DNA of 33,992 nt, taken from positions 1 through 33,992 of the forward strand of contig JALGZD010000224.1 of the NCBI GenBank assembly GCA_025782395.1, written 5' to 3'. The notes under the pieces were generated by a model. It was not told the origin of the DNA. It searched no databases and saw nothing but the letters and a program-made list of their open reading frames with translations. Source of the stretch: a bacterium. GTDB lineage: Bacteria > Joyebacterota > Joyebacteria > Joyebacterales > Joyebacteraceae. Of this stretch, positions 1-8,200 are shown piece after piece (position 1 is the stretch's first letter; the number at the start of each line of letters is the position of its first letter). Made by a program: the position numbers and the translations under genes.

Positions 1-1
1 C

Positions 2-523
2 GCGATCCTCCTGAACGCGCCGGGCGGCGGGGTGAGTAACTCGATCAGGTACCCGAAGGATGTTGGAGGCGAGACGTTCCGGGTTGTGTTCACTGCTTTC
101 CCGTTCGAGGCTTTTCCCAAGGAAGGCGCTGACCCGAACAACCAGAAGACCCTGATCGGTCGGATCATGGACTGGTTGGTTCCCGGGGGCGGTCTGGTTC
201 CGACCGGGGTGCCTGCACCGGAGAACGATGGGCCGCCGGCTCAGGGGCTCAGTGTAGCGAGCTTCCCGAACCCCCAAGCCGGTCACGTGACCCTTGCGTT
301 GAGGCTGGGGGTATCCGCAGTCTCTCCCGAGATCGCCGTCTATGCCGTGGGCGGGCGGCTCGTCCGCAAGCTCGCGGTCCCGGCCTCTCGGGGCAAGAGG
401 ACCGTCTTGGTAACCTGGGACGGCCGGGATTGCGAAGGGCGGCCCGTCGCCTCGGGCGTCTACTTCGTCAAAGTCAGATCAGGCGATGATGAGGCCAGGA
501 CGAAGATCGTGCTGGTCGAGTGA
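2..523 (+). CDS. C-terminal fragment of a secreted protein with FlgD-Ig sorting domain (5' partial)
   Basis: The frame is open from the first bases of the window, so the gene begins upstream and only about 173 codons are seen. The first part contains an FPFEAF motif followed by a helix ending in MDWL, which resembles the end of the GATase-like domain found at the end of large secreted peptidases; that is a weak inference. The last 90 or so residues are a clear FlgD-Ig/T9SS-type domain: FPNPQ, then IAVYAVGGRLVRKL, the WDGRD turn, VASGVYFVKV and the closing KIVLVE. In the FCB group such domains direct export and attachment through a type IX-like route. It converges with the next gene at a distance of only 18 bases, with no terminator between them. 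Confidence 0.8.
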   Translation, partial: AILLNAPGGGVSNSIRYPKDVGGETFRVVFTAFPFEAFPKEGADPNNQKTLIGRIMDWLVPGGGLVPTGVPAPENDGPPAQGLSVASFPNPQAGHVTLALRLGVSAVSPEIAVYAVGGRLVRKLAVPASRGKRTVLVTWDGRDCEGRPVASGVYFVKVRSGDDEARTKIVLVE

Positions 524-541
524 GTGCCCAGCTAAGGGTAC

Positions 542-3052
542 TCACTTGATAAGCACCATCTTGACCGCGTCATCGAAACCGTCGGTCTCTATGCGGGCGA
601 AGTAGACGCCTGCCGCGACGCACTCACCGCTCGCGTCACGACCATCCCAAACAGCCACGTGTGAGCCGGCATCCATGCGCCCACTCTCGAGCGTGCGAAC
701 GAAGCGTCCCGCCGCATCGTAGACCTTGAGCGTCACGTGCGAACGCTCGGGGAGTGAGAACTGCACTCTGGCCGCCGGACCGAACGGATTCGGGTAGGCG
801 AGCGACAGTGCGAGCCTCGCCTCGCCGCCGGGGTCGATCACACCCGTTCCACCCATCGACACACCCCAGATCTCAACATCATCGATGTTCCAGCCGGAGA
901 ATCGCCAGCTACTGTCGGTGGAACCCATAGTCCAGCGAAGATAGACGGCCGACTGCTCCGCCGCGACTGAAGAAATATCATACTCAAGCTGCGACCAGGA
1001 AGAATCCTCGATGTGGCTGTCCGGGTTGCTCCAGATCGTCTCCCATGACGAGCCGTCGTTGCTCACGTGGACGTAAGCATGATCGTACGAGTTGCGCTCG
1101 ACATTGAGCCATCGCCAGAACCTGACGGTCACCGTGCCAAGATTGGAACAGTCGATCGCCGAGGTCGTCAGGTGACGCTCTGAGAGGCTGTTCTCATAAT
1201 CGCCGCTCAGATTGTAGCCGTAGACGTTGGAGTTCGTGTGCCCCGACGTGGGATCGGCATTGCCATACTCGCCACCACCGCCGGTCGGCTGACCGAACGC
1301 CCAGAACCCCTGCGTCGTCCAGCCGGGGTCGGTGTCCATCGGGAAGCTGTAGGCCACTTCCGGAAGACCGACCGTTAGAGTGACGCCTCTCGAAGTGTCG
1401 CCGACGTGATCGGTCTCGTTCACAAATTCCAGCAGATCGGTGTAGACACCGTTCCCAAGGGAGTTAGCCGCGGAGTTGATCGTGACCGTCACGTTCACCG
1501 TAGCATGAGCGTTCAGATGACCGCTTGCGTTCGTGAGGGTGATCCACGCCGCGCTCTTGGAAACGCTGTAATCGATCCCCGTATCATCCTGGTTCTCAAC
1601 CACGTAGATGAACTCGTTCGGAGTGAACGGGCCGCCGGCGCTACCTTCCGATACGGTGGCGGACGATGGTGTCACGCGCATCCCGGCCGCGAACGGCGAG
1701 TAGAGATCGACCGTCGTTGCACCTGTCGATGCAGGATCCAGCCAGTTGCTCAGACGCGAGCTGCTCGAACCGCCTCCCGTCCACGATGTCGAGAACCGTC
1801 CGTACCAGTCGGACTCATCGTTGCCGCACGCGGCATAACCGCCGTGAAGCTGGCCAACGATACGATGGTCCTGGTCGAAGAGCGGCGAGCCGGACGAACC
1901 GGGCTCGGTCGTGCCGACGTCCCAGTCGACTACGCGCACGTGCGAGCCGTCGCCGGGCTGACTCGTTCCGAGATAGCTCGTTGTCTGGCAGGCATCATAC
2001 TCAAAGCTTATGCACTTGACGTCGGCATCAGGCTGATGGATGGCAGTCGAGCTTGTCGGATCCGCCGTCGTCCGGTCCCAGCCAGCGAACGTTACGTTAT
2101 GAGCCAGGTCTGGATCCGAATCGAGCTCAACCAGGGTGAAATCGGAAGTTGAGTACCCCGCCCGGAAATAAGAACCGGTCTGGTAATCGCTGAACGAACC
2201 GCCGCCAAGATCACCACAGTTCACACTCTCGTAGTTCCAGTAGACGACAAGCGAGGCTGCGTTACCCGTGTTGATGCCGCAGTGGTTCGCCGTCATGAAG
2301 TATGGGGTCCCGTCCTGGGCGGTGTTGTTCACCATGAAGCCGGTACAGAAGGTAGAACCGCCGGTCGAGATGACGCCGACCGAGGCGATGTCGTCGCGCC
2401 AACCGTCGCCTTCGGGACAGACCACGTCTATGTTGCACCATCCCGGGCTTCTGTCGATGAGTTCACCGAAACCTCGGTAACCAACATTGATCGAGCTGAG
2501 TTCCAGCTCGAGAGCGCCTACTGCCTTCGTGGCAATGGTGAGTTCGATGACGATATCGTCGGAGAGCACGACCGGTGTCCACAGCTCGCCGTGATCCTCG
2601 TTGTCCAGAGCAGTATACGGACCGGCGATGTGCGACCCGTCCGCGGCATAGATGAGAAGACTGCCGGTCGTGGGCAGACGATAGCGACCGAAACCGAGAT
2701 TGATCGATGAAGCTCCGTCAGAGGTGATCCTGAGACGCCAGAGCCTGGTCGCGAAATCCACATCCTCCCACGTACCGTCGGTCACCGGGGAGATGGAGAC
2801 TGCATTGGGAATCGCATAGCGCGGCGGGAGCCCTTGCTCCTCGCGAAGCTCATCCTCGAAAGATAGCTCCGCACGATCGACGATCGGTGCGCGCAGAAGC
2901 TCCACCGACTCCAGCGGGAGCACGTCGGCAGTGCAGGCCGTCGGTGTAACCTCGGCCGCACCGACCGGAACCGCTGACACGGCGAGAAAGACCAGGACGA
3001 TGAGGAACGCGGCGTGCGGAAGCCCCGCGCTGCTGCGGTCTCTTGCGAGCAT
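542..3052 (-). CDS. Secreted lysyl-endopeptidase-like serine protease with FlgD-Ig C-terminus
   Basis: Secreted trypsin-fold (S1) protease of 836 residues, most like Achromobacter lysyl endopeptidase. Residues 1-33 form a signal peptide. The protease domain spans about 205-440. Its triad is visible as His257 (TANHC), Asp304 (TSDFTLVEL) and Ser387 (EPGSSGSP). The SDWYGRF segment near 414 aligns by eye with the region giving lysine specificity in that family, so Lys-X cleavage is plausible but unproven. A BACON-like beta domain (about 458-560) follows, then a jelly-roll/MAM-like domain (about 566-735) with a WNIDDVEIWG ending, then a FlgD-Ig domain (745-836) ending VKMVLIK. The ATG start follows GGGAGG at good spacing. 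Probably an exported protein-degrading enzyme anchored on the cell surface. Confidence 0.88.
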   Translation of the reverse strand: MLARDRSSAGLPHAAFLIVLVFLAVSAVPVGAAEVTPTACTADVLPLESVELLRAPIVDRAELSFEDELREEQGLPPRYAIPNAVSISPVTDGTWEDVDFATRLWRLRITSDGASSINLGFGRYRLPTTGSLLIYAADGSHIAGPYTALDNEDHGELWTPVVLSDDIVIELTIATKAVGALELELSSINVGYRGFGELIDRSPGWCNIDVVCPEGDGWRDDIASVGVISTGGSTFCTGFMVNNTAQDGTPYFMTANHCGINTGNAASLVVYWNYESVNCGDLGGGSFSDYQTGSYFRAGYSTSDFTLVELDSDPDLAHNVTFAGWDRTTADPTSSTAIHQPDADVKCISFEYDACQTTSYLGTSQPGDGSHVRVVDWDVGTTEPGSSGSPLFDQDHRIVGQLHGGYAACGNDESDWYGRFSTSWTGGGSSSSRLSNWLDPASTGATTVDLYSPFAAGMRVTPSSATVSEGSAGGPFTPNEFIYVVENQDDTGIDYSVSKSAAWITLTNASGHLNAHATVNVTVTINSAANSLGNGVYTDLLEFVNETDHVGDTSRGVTLTVGLPEVAYSFPMDTDPGWTTQGFWAFGQPTGGGGEYGNADPTSGHTNSNVYGYNLSGDYENSLSERHLTTSAIDCSNLGTVTVRFWRWLNVERNSYDHAYVHVSNDGSSWETIWSNPDSHIEDSSWSQLEYDISSVAAEQSAVYLRWTMGSTDSSWRFSGWNIDDVEIWGVSMGGTGVIDPGGEARLALSLAYPNPFGPAARVQFSLPERSHVTLKVYDAAGRFVRTLESGRMDAGSHVAVWDGRDASGECVAAGVYFARIETDGFDDAVKMVLIK

Positions 3053-3139
3053 CTACAACCTCCCGGATTGGGCGACACGGATGAACTACCGGAGGGCAGC
3101 GAGCCCAAGGCGCAACTGTCCCCTTTCTTGACAATGTGT

Positions 3140-3167
3140 AGCATAATTAGTACCATTCGACCAGTAA
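3140..3167 (-). promoter_or_regulatory. Possible promoter of the serine protease gene
   Basis: Read on the minus strand, TTACTG is followed after 16 bases by TATGCT, about 90 bases before the protease ATG. The element lies between the terminator of the upstream beta-propeller gene and the protease start, so an independent promoter is expected here. The match is moderate only. Confidence 0.3.
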
Positions 3168-3180
3168 CGCTCCTCTTGGA

Positions 3181-3217
3181 TGAAAAGGGCCCCCGTGCGA
3201 TTCACACAGGAGCCCTT
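3181..3217 (-). terminator. Rho-independent terminator of the beta-propeller gene
   Basis: On the minus strand a hairpin opens with AAGGGCTCC and closes with GGGGGCCCTT, extended by four further pairs around a 7-base loop. It is followed by TTTTCA and lies 25 bases after the stop codon of the gene ending at 3242. One of the stem pairs is a G-T wobble. Confidence 0.85.
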
Positions 3218-3241
3218 CGTTTCTTGACTTGCAGCCAGTGA

Positions 3242-4897
3242 TTACCTGAGCAACACCATCTTCACGGCGTCGTCGAAGCCCTCAGCCTGCATCCGGCAGA
3301 AGTAGACGCCGGATGCGACCGGGCGCCCCTGTTCATCGGCGCCATTCCAATTGATGAGGCACCTACCGCCAACAGCAGGCTCATCGAACAGGTGTCTCAC
3401 GAGCCTTCCACTGGTGTCGAAGACGGCTACGCTGACCTGTGAAACGCCACGTGGAGCTTCGAATCGGATCGTAGTCTCGTCAGTGAAGGGATTCGGGTGC
3501 GCCGGGAAAAGCATGAGTTCCTTCACACCACCCCCTTCGACCTCCGTTACCTCTCCTTCGCCGTACACGATCGTCAAGTAGTCGTAGTCCGCTCCTTCAC
3601 ACCGGCTCCTGCCTGCCACACAGACCCTGCCCAAACCGTCGAGAACGATGCTGAGAGCTTCGTCAACGTCATTCCCCACCCCATCGTGTCGTGCCACCCA
3701 GACTTTTTCGCCTTCATGATCGTACTTGATTGTCGCACAATCGTAGCTGGTACTCACACCACCCCAGCTCCGTCCGGTCACGTACGTGTTCCCGGCGTCG
3801 TCAAGAACAAGCCCAAACGCGAGATCGTCACCACCGCCGGGACCATCGTATCTCGACACCCATTCCTCGTTGCCCTCGACGTCGTATCCGATCGTCACGT
3901 AGTCGAAGTTCCAACCGGAGCCGTGGCTCATCCCTGTGACGCGAACGCAGCCGGCACCATCCACACCAATGGCCTGCGGCATGTCATCGCTGGAGACCGG
4001 TCCATCGTAGATCGAGACCCACTTCTCGTTGCCATCGGAGTCATACTTGATCGTGACGATATCGTCCTCGCTATCGGGATCCCAGCTATCCCCCGTCACA
4101 TATACGTTCCCGAGAAGATCCAAGCCGATGGCGTACCCCGAGTCGGCGTTATGCCCCGGACCGTCGTACCGAGACACCCACTCCTCGGTCCCGTCCGGCG
4201 TATACTTGATCGTGACGAAGTCCGACGACGTGCCGACACCTTCACTCTGGCCGGTCACATAGACGTATCCGGCGGCGTCAACGGCCATGTCTCGGGCGGC
4301 ATCAACCATGTCCCGCGGACCATTGTAGGTAACGGCCCATTCCTCATTCCCGTCCGAGTCGTATTTGATGGTGACGTAGTCGTAGTTCGGCCCCGGAACG
4401 CAGCTGAAACCAGTGACGTACGCGTTGCCGGCATCGTCCACGGCTATCGCGGATGGGTAATCCTGACCATTGCCGGAACCATTGTAGAAAGCGACCCACT
4501 CCTCCGCACCGTCGGCCGCGTACTTGATCGTGGCGAAGTCGTAGTCCGTGGCGTCGTTCCAAGACAGACCCGTGACGTAGGCACACCCGAGCGCGTCGAC
4601 CGCGATGTCCCTCGCATTGTCGGTCCGCGCTCCCGGCCCGTCATATCTTGAGACCCAGTCCTCACAGCCCAGGAGATCGTACCTGATCGTCACGTAGTCA
4701 TTCCAACCAGCCATTCCGACGCTTTTCCCCGTTACATACACGTGCCCCTGGGCGTCCGCGGCGATACCGCACGCGATGTCTTCGAGACCCGACGGACCAT
4801 CGTAGAGGACCGCCCATTCCTCACGAACACCGGCATGTGCCGGCACAACAACGATCAGCGCCGCCGCAATCCCGAGAACCAGCCTTGCTGCGTTCAT
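3242..4897 (-). CDS. Secreted SBBP beta-propeller protein with FlgD-Ig C-terminus
   Basis: Residues 1-22 are a signal peptide (cut after AHA). Eight tandem repeats of about 53 residues fill residues 25-449. Each reads roughly EEWVSRYDGPG, then AVDAAGNVYVTG, then DYVTIKYDSDGN, the signature of SBBP beta-propeller repeats, so the protein probably folds as an eight-bladed or paired propeller outside the cell. The final 90 residues are a FlgD-Ig domain (HPNPF, FDTSGRLVRHL, VASGVYFCRMQAEGF, VKMVLLR). The longest frame begins at a GTG at 4906, but AAGGTGG is correctly spaced only for the ATG at 4897, which I chose (551 residues). No catalytic motif is seen; the role is probably binding or structural. 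A terminator follows. Confidence 0.88.
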   Translation of the reverse strand: MNAARLVLGIAAALIVVVPAHAGVREEWAVLYDGPSGLEDIACGIAADAQGHVYVTGKSVGMAGWNDYVTIRYDLLGCEDWVSRYDGPGARTDNARDIAVDALGCAYVTGLSWNDATDYDFATIKYAADGAEEWVAFYNGSGNGQDYPSAIAVDDAGNAYVTGFSCVPGPNYDYVTIKYDSDGNEEWAVTYNGPRDMVDAARDMAVDAAGYVYVTGQSEGVGTSSDFVTIKYTPDGTEEWVSRYDGPGHNADSGYAIGLDLLGNVYVTGDSWDPDSEDDIVTIKYDSDGNEKWVSIYDGPVSSDDMPQAIGVDGAGCVRVTGMSHGSGWNFDYVTIGYDVEGNEEWVSRYDGPGGGDDLAFGLVLDDAGNTYVTGRSWGGVSTSYDCATIKYDHEGEKVWVARHDGVGNDVDEALSIVLDGLGRVCVAGRSRCEGADYDYLTIVYGEGEVTEVEGGGVKELMLFPAHPNPFTDETTIRFEAPRGVSQVSVAVFDTSGRLVRHLFDEPAVGGRCLINWNGADEQGRPVASGVYFCRMQAEGFDDAVKMVLLR

Positions 4898-5016
4898 ATC
4901 CGCCACCTTCGCCTGGAAACCAGACTACGTGCGTCCTTGGATCGTACATATCAACCGGACCCAATTCGGCTCCGGTCATCCGCGCGAGCGCGCGGTACAG
5001 TAGACACTGTAAGAGT

Positions 5017-5046
5017 AGCATATATCCGAACAGAACTCAATAACAA
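5017..5046 (-). promoter_or_regulatory. Possible promoter of the beta-propeller gene
   Basis: The minus strand reads TTGTTA, 18 bases, TATGCT. The -10 octamer TATGCTAC is the same as in the candidate promoter before the serine protease gene. The leader to the ATG would be about 110 bases. Moderate match. Confidence 0.3.
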
Positions 5047-5091
5047 GAGAACACGAAATTCACCAGATATTGTGACATGATCCACAGTGCG

Positions 5092-5124
5092 AAAAAAGGC
5101 ACCCGCGCCAACGGCGCGGGTGCC
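5092..5124 (-). terminator. Strong rho-independent terminator after the C25 protease gene
   Basis: A perfect 12-base-pair stem (GGCACCCGCGCC / GGCGCGGGTGCC, loop of three) is followed on the minus strand by six T residues. It is the second of two tandem hairpins after the stop codon at 5209. Confidence 0.92.
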
Positions 5125-5138
5125 CACACACACAAGAA

Positions 5139-5182
5139 GGCGGACAGAGCCTGATCCCAATACGGGACCAGCCCTGTCCGCC
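5139..5182 (-). terminator. First hairpin of a tandem terminator
   Basis: Nine perfect outer pairs (GGCGGACAG / CTGTCCGCC) enclose an inner imperfect stem (GGGACCAG against CTGATCCC). It begins 26 bases after the stop codon of the C25 gene and is followed by only a weak T-rich stretch, so it may slow polymerase or protect the mRNA 3' end, while the hairpin after it terminates. Confidence 0.6.
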
Positions 5183-5208
5183 TATTCCAAACCTCGATTG
5201 TGACGATA

Positions 5209-8200
5209 CTATTTCAAGAGCACCATCTTCACGGCGGCGTCGAAGCCCTCCGCCTGCATCCGGCAGAAGTAAACGCCTGATGCGACCGAACGACCATCCT
5301 TGTCCCGGCCGTACCAGACAACGTTGTGATAGCCGGCCTCGATCTCGCCGTCGACGAGCGTCTTCACCAGCCGACCGTTCACGTTGTAGATGGCAAGCTT
5401 GACGTCGCTTGCTCTCGGCGCACCGTAGGCTATTGCAGTCATGGGATTGAACGGGTTCGGCGCAACGCCACCGAGGACGTAGGACCTTGGGATATCCAAC
5501 TCGTCGTCCACACCAGTGCCCTGCTGCGGGCCCGTCACCTTCACACACCAGGTATGGAGCGTCCCGATGTCGGCGCCGGCGTTGTCGCTCACCCAGATCT
5601 CCCACTCGCCCATCGCGTTCTCGCCGATGAAATCGTCGAGCGCGCCCGGGCCATTGACTGAGAGCTCCGACGGATACCATCCGATGATGTCGTTCGCGCT
5701 GCCGCCGGAGCGGTTGTGGAGCCTGACCGTGGTGCCCTCGGGCGATGTGATCTCCACGATGAGGTCGCCGGTGTAGGTGTGCGTCAGGTTCAGATAGACC
5801 TCAACCTCCGAGACCGTGGCATCGTCCGGGAACTGCAGCTGATCGTAGACGCCGGCCGGGCTGCTGTCCGGAATCGGAAGCTCCGGGGTCTCGCAGTACT
5901 CGTAGGTCGTGACCGGGGTCAACAAGAAGTCAACGCCGCTCACGTGCCCGCCTGCTGAGATAACCACGTCATCGATCACGGCCGTGCTCCACTTCTCCTT
6001 CATCGCCGCGACCGCGTAGGTTCCGTCGTAGAGGTTCTCAATGAGGTAGCTACCGTTCACATTGGTGAAGGCGTTCTGGCCGCCTGGAGAAACCGTCACC
6101 TTCACACCGCTGTGATCGCTTTCACCCACCAGAAAGACGTACCCGGACATGCTGCCTTCCGGCTGATTTTCCTGGGCAAGCAAATATGTGACCGTGTTCT
6201 CCAGGAGCTCCTTCCGCCCGGTCGCGTCAGCAGCGCCGTAGTTGAATGAGTAGAACACGATCTGCGCGCTCGCCGGATCCGGCGTGTTGTCGTAGACCAG
6301 CACGCTCGCCAGTGTCCCGTAGTTCGACCAGCTCATCACGATGTCGGCGTCGCAGGTCGGAATGTAGGAGTCCTGGTCACCGTAGCCGGAGTAGCTGACC
6401 GTGATGTCGCCGAGCGTGTTCGGGAACGTCGTGACCGGGTGTGCTCCGTCGTAGACCGTGATGCTCGTACCACTCGAGTCGTGCTCCCAGTCGTCCGAGT
6501 GAAGCACGTTCGCAGCGAACGCTGGATAACCAGGAGAGCTCGAGGCGTCGTAGGAAAGCTCGCCGCCCTCGATGAGTAGCTTGCCGCCACCTGCGACGTA
6601 CGCCTCAAGATCATCACGGTAGCTCTGCACTCCGACAGGGCTCGTGCTGTTGCCCGACGACCAGATGATGAAATCGTAGTCCTCCCAGGTCGCGGGGTCA
6701 CTCGTTGTCGCCGTCTCCACGATGACGTCGTAGCCCAGCTCGACGAGGTCAGTCTCGAAGTCCTGCGCTGCTGCATCCTGCGGGCCGTCGTAGGTGTCGA
6801 GTACGGCGCCGGCTTTGTCGAGCTTGACTGTCTCATCCTTCGCCCCGCCGTCCTGGATGACCAGCAAGTTCGCAAGCGTCGGCTCGAGATAGAACTGCTC
6901 GTTCTCGCTCGGCTCGTCGATCACGACGCCGCGGCTCTCCGGAATGTGATGGTACGCCCGGACCTTGAACGTGTAGTTGAAGTACGGGAGCGTCACCTCG
7001 AAGCGTCCGCCGGTGAGCGAGTCGGAGAAAACCTCCGTGTAGAGCTCGCCGCTGTCGGCGCGATAGACCTTGACCAACGCCGAGAGCGGATCCATCGTCC
7101 CGGCCTCGAAGACCGCGCCGCGCACGAGTCCTGACGGCGCCGGGTCGAGCAGGAAGTCAACGGTGTTGACGTCGTACTGGATGAAAAGCTCTTCGGTGTG
7201 CGTGAGGTAGGCGAACTTCATCACGTAGACGTCGTAGTAGCCGATCTCGAGCTCGTCTTCGACCACATATGTGCCGTTGCCAATCGTCAGCGCTTCGAAG
7301 GCGGGAGCCACGGTAGCCGTGTCGGCGCCCGCCACGTAGCCCTTCACCTTCGCGCCCTCGAGCACCCCGCCGCCGTTCTCTGCGACCGAGCCTGAAATCG
7401 TACCGTAAACGACTTCGACAAGGACGTTCTCGAGATACACGTTGAATCCGCTCTTGCCGATGGCGGCGTGAACGGTTCCAGTCCCGGTGCACGTGTCGAG
7501 GATATCGACCGCCGTCGCCCCGCCCGAGTTCGCCCCGGCGTCGATGCCGCAGCCGACTGCGTAGAGATCAAAGTCCGTCTCGGACGCCGTACCCGTGATG
7601 GTGCCCTCGTAGTACGGCGCGAGGAACCCATACAGGCCGATCGACGGCACGCTCGCCTCGATGTCCGCCGACGCGAAGTCAGCAGCACCCGTTACCGGTA
7701 GCACATCCGACAGGCAGTTGTACGTCTCGCTGATCCGGCTACCGAGGACGGTGAGGTCCTCACCGTATGGCGCCGTGATCGTGAGCACGGCCTCGCCATT
7801 GACGTCGGTCGTGTCAACGACGGCGTCGATGCCCCATCCGTCGATCGTGATGACGACGTCCGGCTCCAGGTAACCCTCGTCATCCCAGACCGTGATCGTG
7901 ACGTCGGTCATGATGTTGACGGGGATCGAGTCCGGCACGATCGTGTAGGTCACCGGGTAGATGACGGGCACGTCCTCGGAGTAGCGGTAGTAGTTCGGCT
8001 TCGTAACCGTGAGCCTCATCGCACCAGGCACCATCGCCGGGATGACGGTCATGTCCATCGAAGCGCCCGTCCCGTCGGCCACGCCGATGATCTCGCCATC
8101 GATCGTGAGAGCCACAATGGAGCCCTCGTCGGCCATCACGTTGAAGATCGTCGCGCCGACCGGCAGAACGCCCTGGTGCGTGACCGTCAGATCCTCGGGC

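Larger units (their letters stand above)
4898..5208. other. Intergenic region between protease C25 and beta-propeller genes
   Basis: This 311-base gap holds no convincing gene. From right to left in the minus-strand direction it contains two tandem hairpins ending the 5209 gene (5092-5182), a possible promoter (5017-5046), and a short GC-rich palindrome at 4980-4995 (CCGCGC, four-base loop, GCGCGG) that would lie in the leader of the beta-propeller mRNA. Confidence 0.6.

Noticed and set aside
1406-2152. 248-codon open frame on the + strand
   Set aside because: Antisense to the serine protease domain, whose catalytic motifs are clear on the other strand.
3497-4651. 384-codon open frame on the + strand
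   Set aside because: It is the complement of the SBBP repeats, so its apparent repeat structure is a shadow of the real gene.
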